A stretch of DNA of 64,000 bases, taken from Porphyra umbilicalis. Lineage: Eukaryota > Rhodophyta > Bangiophyceae > Bangiales > Bangiaceae. A model generated the notes under the pieces. The model saw nothing but the letters and a program-made list of their open reading frames with translations. It ran no database searches and was not told where the DNA came from. The position numbers and the translations under genes are program-made. Within the stretch, counting starts at the first letter, position 1, and every line of letters begins with the position of its first letter. This document shows positions 1 to 10,187 of the stretch, one piece after another. The stretch is taken from NCBI GenBank assembly GCA_002049455.2, contig KV918917.1, forward strand, positions 24,014-88,013, in the 5' to 3' direction.

Positions 1-2
1 CC

Positions 3-275
3 GACTTTGCCGACGATGCGAACACCAGCAACGGTGCCGCGCTCAGCCATCCAACCATCACGTCGGCGCCGTCGGTCGGTCCCGGCTGGACCGAGTTTAC
101 CCGCGTGACGCTGCAGACAAAGGGTCAACACCACTTCACCACCGCCTTTGTCAAGTTTGTGCTCTGCATCCGCAGCCGCTCACACACGCTGCGGCTGTAC
201 AATGACGCGTGCAAGCACATCCACCACAGCGTGGCCGTGTACCCATCAGAGGTGCCTAAGGCGACCATCTGGTAG
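3..275 (+). CDS. 3' end of an unknown protein gene
   Basis: An open frame enters from the left edge of the window and ends at TAG 273-275, giving about 90 C-terminal residues. The visible part begins DFADDANTSNG and ends VYPSEVPKATIW. It has balanced, non-low-complexity composition, with alternating hydrophobic residues such as FVKFVLCIRS and HSVAVYP that suggest beta-strands, and two histidine-rich spots. The other two plus-strand frames close early, which favours this one. I do not recognise the family, and the start and most of the gene lie outside the window. It could be a terminal exon or the end of an intronless gene. Confidence 0.55.
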   Translation, partial: DFADDANTSNGAALSHPTITSAPSVGPGWTEFTRVTLQTKGQHHFTTAFVKFVLCIRSRSHTLRLYNDACKHIHHSVAVYPSEVPKATIW

Positions 276-1724
276 AACTGGTCGACGTTGGGAGGCGTGG
301 GGCAGACGGCGCTTCGAGGACTGAGGCGCTTGCTTGTCCGCTTTGGTGCTCGTGTGTGTACTTGTGTACATATTTTATTCGAGAGGTCTGTCAAAGCGTG
401 ACGATCAGCGAGGGACGGCGGGCCATCACGCAACAGCTCCGCATCTGGGCAGCCGGCTGGTCGCCCGACGTTTCCCGCCGCCGGGTTAGTCCTCTACGCA
501 TCGCACGCATGTAAAAGATACTTTGTCTGTTCATGACACAGGGCTTGACCCGAAACTTGTAGCCGCAAACGCACCCTGCATGCGTGCACGAGGGATGAAC
601 AAGTAGGAGTCAGCCACCAGGCTTGCATGCAACCCTCAGAGGACCGCGTTCCACTGGAACGCTCCTACAACACACCTTGTACGCTGGCTCATCATCATAC
701 TGTACATTGAGCCCCACACACGTGGCCACGCGGGCATGCGCCACTGAGCGCTCCCAGGGAACGAACCAATGCAGCGTCGCCCCTGCAAAGGACCCCCCCG
801 TCTGGGCGGACCGCCACCACCCGTTTGGGTTGTGCCCACGACGGTCGCTGGTGAATCTCCCGACCCGACCGGCGCATGCGATTTGCCCGTGCCGCACGGC
901 CCGGCGCTTGTGGTGGAACGCCCGTGTGCCGGATCGATCGCGCAGTGGGGCGCCGCAGCAGCGCGCCAGCGTCAGAGCCGCCCACACGTGCGGTGGCGCC
1001 GGCGGTGGTCTACGCGGACGCGCGGCGGCCGCGCCCGCGACGGCCGCCGCGCTTGCGGCGCACCCGCTCGCTGCCGCTGCCGCCTTCCAGCCGACCGCGG
1101 CGGCGGACCCCCGCGGCAACCGCTGGTGCGGCGGCGGACCCCCGCGGCGCCCGCGGGCGCGTGCGTCCGCGTCAGCGTCGCGGGGTCGGGCGCGGCCGCG
1201 TCGGCTGCGGCCGCGGGCGCTTCGCCGCCCCCCACCCGCTCGCGTGCGACGCGTGGGGGGGAGGCGCGTGGGGGGGTCAGGGGGGGGGGGGGGTGCTCCC
1301 GCTCGCCCTCAGCCCCGCGTGTGCGCCCACCACCCCGCCGCGTGCGGCCGTGTGGGGACCGCGTGGCGTGGGGCGCCCGCTCGGCGTGTGTGGCCGCCCC
1401 GCTTCCATCGCGGCGCCACGGCCCCCGCCGGCGCAACGTGGCTGGTCGCGCCCCGCCCCGGCGCTGCCGCACGCGCGGCGGCGCTGCGTCTGCGTCGGCA
1501 TCCCCGTCACTGCCGCATCGGTTCCCCAACCGTGTGCGTCTACCCTCTGGTCGTGTGCGTCGTACGACACCCCTCCCTGTTCCCCGTCACGGCGTGTCCC
1601 CATCCCTGTCCCCCGTCGCGGCGCCTCCCCCTCCGCACACCCCAGCGGGCGGTCACGGTTCTCCCCCCCCCCGCCCACCCCCCCCCCCCCCGACGACTCT
1701 CCCCCCACCCCCCCCCCGGTCGCC
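276..1724. other. intergenic, GC-rich, low complexity
   Basis: No convincing gene here. The frame that later encodes the ABC ATPase is open back to about 623, but its translation is Arg/Pro/Ala low-complexity sequence without any domain, and no well-placed ATG supports coding. Short C and G homopolymers are common from about 1260 on. The part next to 1725 probably contains the promoter and 5' leader of the TGD3-like gene. Confidence 0.4.
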
Positions 1725-2935
1725 ATGGCGTTTGCGTCCCCCCCCCCCACGCCCGTCGGCGTCCCCCCCCGCCGCCCGCCGGCCGTGTGCGCGGTGCGGC
1801 GGCGACCGCGGCCGGCGGGCTTGCGACCGACGGCCACCGCCGCGCGGGCGCCCGCGCCCGACCCGTCCCCCCCCGGCGGCCGGTGGGCGAGCCTCTGGGC
1901 GTGGGCGTCGCGCCCGAAACCGCCGCCGCCGCCGTCGGGCGTGCCCGCTGCGTCTGCCGACCCGCACCCCGCCGCCGCCGACGCCCCCGCCGCCGTGTCG
2001 GCGGCGCTGCCGCCGGCGGCCGCGGCGGCCGCCCCCCCGCCGCCGGGTCCCCCCCCCCCTCGCCGCCGCCGCCCGAGCTGGAGCTCCTCCACGTGCACAA
2101 GGCGTTTGACGGCAAGCCCGTCCTCAACGGCATCTCCCTGTCGGTCCACCGCGGCGAGGCGGTCGGCATCATTGGGCCGTCGGGGAGTGGCAAATCCACC
2201 CTCCTCCGCCTTCTCGCGGGCTTGGACGTGCCCGACGCGGGCGCCGTGCGGTGCCGCGGGTGGACGCGGCCGGCCAAGGTTGGCTCGGAGCCGCCCGATG
2301 CGGGGCCCAACCCGCTGCGGCTCGGGATGGTGTTTCAAAACTCGGCGCTGTTTGACTCGCTGACGGTGGCGGAGAATGTCGGCTTTCAGATGCTCTACGG
2401 GGGGGACCGCTCCGCCCCGTCGGTGCGCCTCCCGGCTGACCGGGTGGAGGTGTTGGTGGAGGAGGCGCTGCGCAAGGTCGGCTTGGGGGGCATCGGGGGC
2501 AAGCGCCCCGCCGAGCTGTCGGGCGGCATGCGCCGCCGCGTCGCGTTTGCGCGCGCCGTCATTTGTGATCCGGCGTTGGAGGCGACGCGCAAGGACGTGG
2601 TGTTGATGGATGAAGTGACGGCGGGCCTCGACTCGATGGCGTCGACGCGGGTGGAAAACCTCATGGTCGCCATGGGCGACGAGTGCCCGACGCGGGTGGT
2701 GGTGACGCACCAGTTTTCCACCATCCGCCGCACCGTCGAGCGCGTCGTGTTTCTCCACGATGGGGTGCTGCGGTGGGACGGGCCCGTGTCGGAGCTCGAC
2801 ACGACCGACAACCCGTATGTGCGGCAGTATTTTGACGCGTCGCTGGCGGGGCCGATGCGGTTTGCCGACGATGAGGTGTTGCCGTCGCCCGACGGCAATG
2901 GCGTGCCGACCGACGGCAATGGGGTGGCTCCTTAG
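1725..2935 (+). CDS. TGD3: TGD3/MlaF-like ABC transporter ATPase, plastid lipid import (frame break in a C run)
   Basis: Nucleotide-binding subunit of an ABC transporter. The domain starts near 2087 (ELELLHVHKAF) and shows Walker A GPSGSGKST, Q-loop MVFQNSALFDSLTV, signature ELSGGMRRRVAFARA, Walker B VVLMDEVTAGLD and H-loop VVTHQF. The block LFDSLTVAENVGF is typical of the MlaF/TGD3 branch. In plants TGD3 sits on the stromal face of the inner envelope and, with TGD1 and TGD2, imports lipid precursors for galactolipid synthesis. ATG 1725 has a good context (cgccATGg) and opens an Ala/Pro/Arg-rich leader that could be a transit peptide, but it lies one frame away from the ATPase domain. A single missing C in the run near 2051-2060 would join them, giving about 403 residues. 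The alternative, a start near 623 in the ATPase frame, gives an implausible leader. The family call is firm; the start and the plastid location are inferred. Confidence 0.8.
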
Positions 2936-3583
2936 TGGGGGGCGTGGCCGACCACGTTTGGCTGTGGGGGGGGGGGCAGCGGTGCTGCCCGAACGCTTGC
3001 CGTCGATGGGTGGTGCGGCGTGGTGCGTTGCCCGTGGCAGCGCTACGCCTGTCACCGTCACTGCTTCACGTGCCGTCGTGTTTTTTTTCGGGTCGCGCGC
3101 CCTCCCAGCGAGCGCGCCTGCTGTGGGCGCTCTCGGTCTCGGCTCTCGTCGGGCGCCGCTCCCGTCGCTTTGCGGTGAGCTCCCCACCGACGCTGGCCGA
3201 GGCCGATGCGCCGTGCACGCCCGGGACCAAATACGAAGCTGGATGCTGCCCGTGGCGGCCGCCGCGTGTCTTGTACATTTCCGATACCGCCGTGCGCCCC
3301 AGCGCCCGGTTGACCTGTACACGTGTGCACGCACCGCCGTCGTCTTCCCTTGACTCCTTTACTGTGCGTGTGTGTTTCATGCTGGCCCTTGTCGCCCACA
3401 GTTGATATATATAGGATCTCCTCCAATCACCTATTGGCCAGGCGCGCCCTCGCGCCCCGCACCGCCCGCCGCTGTGCAATACGTAGTCAGTCGTCCCAGC
3501 CCTCGCCGCACGCGTGCCGGTGGACGGGCTAGCGGTCTCCCCAGCGGCGGTGCCCCCTCGCCGCACGCGTGCCGGTGGGCGGG
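2936..3583. other. intergenic with TATA-like and CCAAT elements
   Basis: No gene supported. TATATATA lies at 3406-3413, with CCAAT at 3423-3427 and an inverted CCAAT (ATTGG) at 3433-3437. If this is a promoter, the order would fire leftward, but no gene is recognisable in that direction before the end of the ABC gene. The right part merges into the 55-bp tandem duplication. Confidence 0.3.
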
Positions 3584-3611
3584 CTAACGGTCTCCCCTGC
3601 GGCGGTGTGCC
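3502..3611. repeat. 55-bp tandem duplication
   Basis: Two head-to-tail copies of a 55-bp unit beginning CTCGCCGCACGCGTGCCGGT (starts at 3502 and 3557) with only a few differences. The second copy contains the stop codon and last codons of the minus-strand tetraspan gene, so the duplication may have extended or replaced that C-terminus. Confidence 0.75.
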
Positions 3612-4102
3612 CCCGCACGGACGCACCACCCGCATGCGCCGAGCGCGGCCACGGCGCCCCCCCCCAAAGACACGCCCGCCACCACCCACGCGGCGACGAG
3701 GACGGCGCGCGGCCACGTCCACCCCCCCCCCGCCGTCGCCGGCCCCGCGGCGGCCACGAGAGACGCGGCCACCGCCCAGGTGACGCCGAGCACCACCCCC
3801 CCCACCGCTTCAAGGACGTCGGGCACGCAACACAGGCAGCAGGTGAGGCAGCCGAGGAGCGCAAGCGCGAGGCGCGCCGCCCACGTGGCGCCGACGAGCG
3901 CCGCGAGGCCGTCACACAAGCCCGTATCGGCGGCGGTCGAGGCGAGGCCGCAGCTCGCGTCGGCGGGCAGCGACGGGGTGGACGAGACGAGCGACGCGGG
4001 GGGGGACCGCAGCTTTGCGAGGACGATGGCGAGGATGAAGAGCGTGCCGAGCAGCTGCACGCCGTGGACGAGGCTGGCGGTGACCGAGGTGACCCGTGAC
4101 AT
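3584..4102 (-). CDS. small tetraspan membrane protein, unknown function
   Basis: Predicted 172-residue protein read from ATG 4102 (MSRVTSVTASLVHG). It has four hydrophobic stretches: around GVQLLGTLFILAIVLAKL, LALALLGCLTCCLCC, GVVLGVTWAVAASLVAAAG and AVLVAAWVVAGVSLGGGAV. A loop after the first segment contains three cysteines, and the tail is basic. The frame stays open far upstream of this ATG, but that part is Arg/Pro/Ala low-complexity, so the first ATG before the first membrane segment was chosen. The four-helix layout resembles MARVEL-like or tetraspan proteins, but no diagnostic motif was seen. A second, unrelated-looking tetraspan protein lies at 24415-25026. The last residues fall inside a tandem duplication. 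Confidence 0.5.
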   Translation of the reverse strand: MSRVTSVTASLVHGVQLLGTLFILAIVLAKLRSPPASLVSSTPSLPADASCGLASTAADTGLCDGLAALVGATWAARLALALLGCLTCCLCCVPDVLEAVGGVVLGVTWAVAASLVAAAGPATAGGGWTWPRAVLVAAWVVAGVSLGGGAVAALGACGWCVRAGAHRRRGDR

Positions 4103-5642
4103 GGTCGCCACGGAGGCCTGCACGGCGGCGGCGGGGTCTCCACAGAAGTGTGGGAATTGCTTCCAAACGACCAGAGGCGAGGGAGCAGCGGCGCACAGCG
4201 GGCGGGGCGCGGCGCTGGGGGGGGGGCGCGCCGCGGGTGGCCGAAACGGCCGGCAGCCACCGCCAAAGTGCCCTGCCGTCGACGAGCGTCGACGAGTGCG
4301 TGGGTGGGGGGGGGCGTGGACGGTGCTTGCCAGCACCGCCGCCTCGGTGTGTGTGCACCGCTGCGGCGGACGGGGACCCGGCCGGCGGCGTGCGGCGGCG
4401 GCACGCCGTGGCCGACCGCGCCGGCCGCGCGGGCGGGGTCCATCGGCGCGGTGTGCGCCGGCGCGCCCGCGCCCGCTGCCCCGACCGCGCAGACGGCCGC
4501 GCTGCACGGGGCACGCCGCCGCGCCCGCGCCCGCCGTCTGGGGCGGCCGCGCCGCCGCGGCGCTGCCGGGGGGCCCCGCCATGGAGGTTGCCGCCGCCGA
4601 GGCGGGGCACGCGACGGTCGGCGCCGACAGCGGGCGGCCGACAGCAGACGGGGGCGCGGGGGGCCGACGACACACACACGGGCGCACACCACGTGATTTA
4701 AAAAAAAAGAGCGTCTTTCAAAACGGCGTGGATCAAGTGTTCCCCGAGTCCCCCGCTCAAGAGTAATTGCGACACGAGTTGGGTGGCTGCCTCGGCGCGG
4801 AGGAGCGGGATCGTGGCGGCCGCCCGGCGCGCCGCCGCCCCCCCACCCCGCCGCCGCCGTGGAGGTCCCGTCCCGTGGCGCCCGCCGGCGGCGGCCACGC
4901 CCCCCCCCCACCCCGCGGCCGTGCCGCGGCAGCGGCGGCGGCCGCAGCCACCTTTCCCACGCCCGCGGTCTGCACGCCGCACGGCGGTCGCCGCCGCCGC
5001 CGCCGCCGCACCGAAACGGTGGCGCGGGGAGCGGTGCGCGGGGCGGCGGGCGACACCCGGAGCGGCTGCCCCGTTCGCGGCGCTGAGCTTTGGTGGTGGC
5101 GCGCCGCTACCCGGGGGGGAGGGCCGACACTTGGTGTGTTTCTCCCTGCGCCGCGTCTGGCGCGGCGTGCTCGCGGCGGCGGGTGGGCGTGCCGCCTGCA
5201 GAGGGCGGCGGGAGGCATGGACGGGTGGCCCTCTCGCGGGGCTCATCCCCGGGGCTCTTGCAGGAACGTGCCGGGCAGCTGCCGGTGGTGCTGACCAGGT
5301 GCTGACGCGCGGTGCGTGGTGTGGCGCTGACGCCAAGGGCTTTATAGGCGCGGGCGCGCGGGGTGGTGGGGGCGGCAAGCGGCCACCCCAGCAGCACCGC
5401 CCCCGCACCCACAACCGTCGGTCGCCCTTTGGCCGTCCCTCCCGCGCCGCCCCCTCGTCCCGCCGCCAGCGTCGACTCCCGGTCGCCACGCAACAAACGA
5501 CCGCCGCGGCCGCCACCCCCACCGTCCACCGGCGCGAGGCGCGGCGGCGGGCGACGCCCGAGGCGGTTGGGCGGCACCCCCCCCCCCCTCCTCCCCCCGC
5601 CCGCACCGGCCTCTCCCGGCACGCACCCCGCCCCCGCTCGCC
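4103..5642. other. intergenic, GC-rich, one weak minus-strand reading frame
   Basis: Mostly low-complexity GC-rich sequence. A minus-strand frame ending at 4698 closes with a helical, non-repetitive C-terminus (reading LLRAEAATQLVSQLLLSGGL), which could be the end of a small gene. Its upstream part is Arg/Ala/Pro-rich and no start can be justified. The rightmost part is the promoter and leader region of the secreted repeat protein starting at 5643. Confidence 0.3.
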
Positions 5643-6799
5643 ATGGCGCGCAAGGCGTGGGTGGCGACCCTGACCGCCACCGCCGCGGCGGCGGCCGCCG
5701 CCGCCGGCGCAGCGGCGGTGGTCGTCCCCCCCGACGCGGCCCTCGCCGACGCGGCGCGCGTGTCGTTATCGCAAGTGCTCTCATCCTATGATTCGATTGC
5801 GCGCGCGACGCCGCACCCGGCGCCGACGGTGGGGGGGGGGGGGGCGGGCTGGCGGCCGTGGCGGCCGCGCCGCCCGTGCTGCCGGCCCCAGGCCACCCAA
5901 CGGGGCCCGTCGGTCACCCGAGCGCGCCCGTGGGGGCGCCCGCCCCGGTGTCCCTCGCGGCGGCGCCGGCGGAGCTGCTCGCCAAGCCGGTGGCGTACAA
6001 GCCGGCGGTGGCGTCGTTTCCGACCGTTGCGGCGGCGCCGCTGGTGCCGTACATGCCCATGGCGCCGCACGTGCCGATGGTGGGGTCGCTGACGGCGGTG
6101 GGGGCGGCTGGCATCCCGGTGGGGTACGGCGCGCAGGCGCTGCCGTACCAGCAACCGTACGCGGCGGTGGCACAGGCGGCGGGTGTGTACCCCTACGGCT
6201 TGCCAATGGTGCCGGTGGTGCCCCTGGTGCAGGTGCAGCAGGTCAAGCCCGTGGCGCCGCAAGTCCAAGCTGTCAAGGTACCTCTGGGCCAGGTGCCGCA
6301 GGTTAACCTGCAACAAGTCAAGGTTCCGCAGCAGGTGCAGCAAGTCAAGGTGCCGCAGCACGTGCAGCAGGTCAACTGCCAGCAAGTCAAGGTGCCGCAG
6401 CAGGTGCAGCAGGTCAACTTCCAGCCGGCCAAGGTGCCGCAGCAGGCTGTGCAAGTGAAGGTGCCGCAGCAGGCTGTGCAAGTGAAGGTGCCGCAGCAGG
6501 TGCAGCAGGTCAAGGTGCCGCAGTACCTGCAGCAGGTCAACTTCCAGCCAGTTAAGGTGCCGCAGCAGGTGCAGCAGGTCAAGGTGCCGCAGCACCTGCA
6601 GCAGGTCAACTTCCAGCCAGTCAAGGTGCCGCAGCAGGTGCAGCAGGTCAAGGTGCAGCAGGTCAAGGTGCCGCCGCAGCCTCTCGTCCAAAATGTGCAA
6701 GTGGCGTCGCCGCAGATGGTTCCGGTCTACTCGCCGACGTCCTCGCCGTACGACGCACTTGTCGCTGCGTATTCCAGGACGGCGACCTCGTCTGCTTAA
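5643..6799 (+). CDS. secreted-type protein with Val-Gln-Lys-Pro repeats (frame break in a G run)
   Basis: ATG 5643 (gccATGG) begins MARKAWVATL followed by an Ala-rich hydrophobic stretch, a good signal peptide or membrane-anchor candidate. The frame is lost at the 14-G run 5831-5844; one extra G would rejoin it to the frame that continues to TAA 6797-6799, giving about 385 residues. The second half is made of degenerate repeats such as KVPQQVQQVN, KVPQHLQQVNFQPV and KVPQQAVQV, followed by a Ser/Pro-rich tail. The repeats alternate hydrophobic and polar residues with a regular Pro, as in fibrous or cell-wall proteins. I know no named family with this repeat. A structural extracellular-matrix or wall role is inference only. 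The break may also be real, leaving a short secreted peptide and a separate frame. Confidence 0.65.
6270..6675 (+). repeat. coding repeat array (KVPQQ-type units)
   Basis: About thirteen imperfect units of 9-17 codons built on AAGGTGCCGCAGCAGGTGCA, read in frame as KVPQQVQ plus QVN/QVK linkers. Two neighbouring units (KVPQQAVQV) are identical, and a longer QVNFQPVKVPQQVQQ block occurs twice, suggesting recent internal duplication. Confidence 0.8.
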
Positions 6800-7741
6800 G
6801 TGGCAGCTACGTGCGCATGTGGGGTCGCGCGTGGTATGTGTGGTTGGCTACGGTTTTCTGGGGGGCAAGACTGGGGCTCGCGTTGCTTGTACATACGGTA
6901 GAAGATAGAAAAAACGCTCGGTACGAACGATTTGTGAAGCTGGGGTTTTGGCAGCTACGACAGCGGTGGACCGCTCCACGGTGGCACATCGGTCAACACC
7001 TTCGGACTCTTGCAGACGCGACCCCCACAGCCGCGGGAAACCTTACACTCGGGCGTGGATTCCTCCAATCTTCGGATGTCTCGATCCAGTCAAACAAGCC
7101 CTTCCTGCTCAGAAGACCGTTTCGCGTTCGACAACAGCTGCGGGGAATCAGTCACGGGGTCGACACGGCCGACGTCGATCTCAAAGACAAGGCCACGATT
7201 TCTGGTGGGGCCGCGACCGAGAGTATCACAACTGCGGCGCCCCACAGGTTTTGGCGGACGCAGGCTGGGGCCGAACGGACGGCCTGCCCCGTCGGTGCAC
7301 CCAGCGCCACCAATGCTGAGACAGCCGCAACAACGGCGGCGGCTACCGTGGCCCGTCCGCGATCTCCCATACCCTCAAGACCTTTGACACGGCTGGTCAG
7401 ATCCGTTCCACAGCTCTACACGCGGTACGATTAGATGGCTCCTCGTTCCTCATAAACACGGAAGGTGAGTCTCGTCACCCCAACAGCTGGGCTGGACTGT
7501 TTGCAGAAAGAGCGGGGCTAAAAAGGTGCCGCCACCGCAGCAAAGCAGATGCACCAGAAGAGCAGAGTACATGAAAAGTTGATCAACGAAAAAGAGCGAA
7601 ACCCAAGCACAACGCCGGGCCATGCGCAGCTGTGACGGAGAAACGACGTGAAAGGAAAGAATACGGACAGAACAGAGGCACCTGTAAACCAAACACAATA
7701 GTAGGTACTCTCAATCAAGCAAGCAAAGACAAGAGAGGTGC
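6800..7741. other. intergenic between convergent genes
   Basis: Lower GC than the surroundings. It holds the 3' sides of the repeat-protein gene (plus) and of the cyclin-like gene (minus). A 207-codon open frame runs from 6811 to 7434, but it starts at GTG, lacks a recognisable domain, and overlaps similar open stretches in other frames, so it is not called as a gene. Confidence 0.4.
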
Positions 7742-9100
7742 TCAATACGTCCACGACACGGGCACGACACCGTCGGCCGAGCCCACCGGAGCCACCGGCG
7801 CCAGCTGGGCCGTCTCGAACACGTCCGCTACCTCCGCCGCGGGCGCCCGCAGGTGCTTGCCCGGCTGCTTGGGTGCTGTGTAGTAGGAGTCGACGCCGGC
7901 CTCCTCGGCCGACCGCTTGCCGCCAACCTTGGTGGTGCCCGCCTTGGCGCCGCCCACCACCGTGTACCCAAACCAGGCAAGCAACTTGTCATCGTCCCCG
8001 CCGGTGCGGGCCATCAGGTCACGCGCGTCGGCAAAGTCCTCAGGGGCGACCGAGATCTTCCAGTCGACAGCCTTGAGGAAAGACATTTGCTCCGAGCCAA
8101 ACCGAAAGTTGGGACCGAGCAGCTCCCGCAGGTCCATGGCCGTACGGCCCGGAAACTCCTCCGACAGGAGCACCGCCAGGTAGCAGGCAATGGCCACCAC
8201 GCACTCCCAGCGCTGCGGGCGGGCCCAATCGCCCTCACCCACCAGCGGCTTGCCCGACTGCACATACTTCTTCAGCAGCGACACGGCGAGCACGTGCTCG
8301 TCGGCGTTGAGCATCAGGTACTCGGCCAAAAGGCAGAGCCACTTCTCCACGGTGCTCACGGGCAGCGTGCCACCGACGTTGAGGACGACCACCTTGGCAA
8401 CGAGAGAGCGGAGCGACGCGCACATGCCCACCGCCCGGTTGCCGTCAACCGACGAGACCCCCAGCTGCCGCGCGCCCGCCCACTTCTCCAACCAGTCGCC
8501 CGTACGCAGCGGCGTCTGCCACCGGGGGGTCCCAGGCACACCACCCTCTTCCACCGGTGCGTGAAGGCCGTCCGAGGACCGGGTCGGCGACGAGCACACC
8601 TTGGCCTTCTTGGCCGGCCGCGGAGCGCTCCCGTCGCACGACGCGGCTTCCTTAGCCGCGGCAAGCGCGCCGTAAATGTCTTGTGCCGCCGACTCGAGGG
8701 CGGCCACGTCGGCGGAGGCGGCGGGATAGTCAAAGCGCTCCCCGCCGAACTGGGGCACAGTCTGGTCATGGCTGGTCGACGATGACGACGATGACGAGCG
8801 CCCAACGACAGAGCGCGAGCGCGGGAGGTCAGCGGCAGACTTGACCGAGGCAGCAAAAGGCCCGGCCGCCGCCGCCGTTGGCACAGCCGCAGCCTTGACC
8901 ACCGGCTTGGCCGCAGCGGGGACCGGCTCGAAGACATAGGCCGACGGAACCGACGGCGCCGCGAACGACGGCACCGAAAAGATGGATGCCACAGGCACCG
9001 CAGAAGGTGCCAAAGGGGCCACCGGCGCCACCTGCGGCACCTGCGGAACGACCTGCTCAAATTGGGCACCGCTAAAATCGGGCACCACCTGCTCGTCCAT
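7742..9100 (-). CDS. divergent cyclin-box protein
   Basis: Predicted 452 residues from ATG 9100 (MDEQVVPDFSG), the first ATG in a frame that is otherwise open further upstream. The N-terminal half is a Pro/Ala/Val-rich linker with a serine run and a basic patch (PRPAKKAKV), possibly a nuclear localisation signal. Residues about 240-370 look like one cyclin fold: helices around EKWLCLLAEYLMLNADEHVL, AVSLLKKYVQ, WECVVAIACYLAVLLSEEF and FGSEQMSFLKAVDWKISV. The last block matches the usual cyclin pattern of a Glu-containing helix followed by Leu-x-x-hydrophobic-Asp-Trp. Cyclins bind and activate cyclin-dependent kinases, but the subclass here is unclear, and some Pho80-type or CDK5-activator-like proteins share this short layout. 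Upstream lies a CCAAT-rich divergent promoter shared with BZW/5MP. Confidence 0.6.
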   Translation of the reverse strand: MDEQVVPDFSGAQFEQVVPQVPQVAPVAPLAPSAVPVASIFSVPSFAAPSVPSAYVFEPVPAAAKPVVKAAAVPTAAAAGPFAASVKSAADLPRSRSVVGRSSSSSSSTSHDQTVPQFGGERFDYPAASADVAALESAAQDIYGALAAAKEAASCDGSAPRPAKKAKVCSSPTRSSDGLHAPVEEGGVPGTPRWQTPLRTGDWLEKWAGARQLGVSSVDGNRAVGMCASLRSLVAKVVVLNVGGTLPVSTVEKWLCLLAEYLMLNADEHVLAVSLLKKYVQSGKPLVGEGDWARPQRWECVVAIACYLAVLLSEEFPGRTAMDLRELLGPNFRFGSEQMSFLKAVDWKISVAPEDFADARDLMARTGGDDDKLLAWFGYTVVGGAKAGTTKVGGKRSAEEAGVDSYYTAPKQPGKHLRAPAAEVADVFETAQLAPVAPVGSADGVVPVSWTY

Positions 9101-9534
9101 GGTGAACGTGCAGTTGGGCGCGCACCCACGCGAAAAACTACGAAGAGAAAACAACCGTAGCGCGAGGAAGAAGGTCGTCACGGAGGGGGTTGGTGTAGCG
9201 TATCGATGGAGGGGTGGGAACCAGAGGCGTCGGCCGGGGACGCGGGGACGGGCCTCAAGACTGTGGGTACGCGCACGCACGGGAGGCGCGGTCGTGGGGT
9301 GCGCGGCGCGCGGGCTCCAGAACGAGGCGGCGGGAGCGCCCGTGCCTGAGCGGCCGCTGGAGGGGGGGTGTCAGATTTAGTTCCGAAAGGACGGGAGGCC
9401 AGGCCGTCGCCGACGGCTTGCACACAGGTCTGCGAGACAGGCCCGTGGCGAGGGGTGCTCCGCCAGGTGGCGGTGGCGGGCCTGTGCCAACCGTCGCGGC
9501 GTTTGGTGACAGCCACATATCCTGCCGAGGTTGT

Positions 9535-9719
9535 CCAATCACCGTGCTGCTATTGGCCGTTGGTGACAGGAGGGCGGCGGCTTGCGTCCTCCTCGAGCGT
9601 CGGGTTTGGGTGGCCCAATGACCGATTTTGGTATCTGATTCCCCTTTCTGCTGTGCGCCTCCAGCGAAGGCGACGCTGTGTGGCGCGCAGTGGCCAGCTG
9701 GCTCGCTTACAGAGCCAAT
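9535..9719. promoter_or_regulatory. CCAAT-box cluster in a divergent promoter
   Basis: CCAAT occurs at 9535-9539, 9615-9619 and 9715-9719, with its inverse ATTGG at 9552-9556. The cluster sits in the 1.1-kb gap (9101-10187) between the minus-strand cyclin-like gene and the plus-strand BZW/5MP gene. CCAAT boxes are the usual NF-Y target in eukaryotic promoters. No clear TATA box was seen, and nothing else in the gap looks coding. Confidence 0.4.
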
Positions 9720-10187
9720 CAGAGCTCACGGAAACAAGTGCCGCGCTGCTGGGGACGGCCGCGTGGACTCCTACACCAGAAAATTCTAGATTTTTTAACT
9801 TCACAGGACGGGGCATGTGCACGTTACTTAGAAGAACAGATGAAAATTTCAGACAACAAGGCTCCACAAAAAACACAGAAGCCAAGCATATCCGCGCGTT
9901 TTTCTGCACTAAGTAGCACCCTTTTTAGAGCCCAGAAGATTGTTTTGTGTCTCAACTCGGCGGGTTCAGACGCCGCTCGGCACCGCCACCTTCATCCCCG
10001 CTGTCAACCACGGAAGCTGAACGCGTCTTCCCGCAGCACGACTCCACTTTGACGCCTCGGATTGCGAGAAGAAGCGAGGGCTTCGTAGAAGTCTTCAGAG
10101 CGCAGCTTTTCCTTTTTCGGATTCTACTACGCGGCACCGTCGTTTGCACCTCGCAAGCTGTGACCCCCGTGCTCGTGACCCGCCATC

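Noticed and set aside
1277-3334. Long minus-strand open frame of 685 codons opposite the ABC ATPase
   Set aside because: It is antisense to a clear ABC ATPase and low in complexity; GC-rich codons on the plus strand keep the opposite strand open.
6811-7434. 207-codon frame downstream of the repeat protein
   Set aside because: GTG start, no domain, and competing frames of similar length; below the level needed to call a gene.
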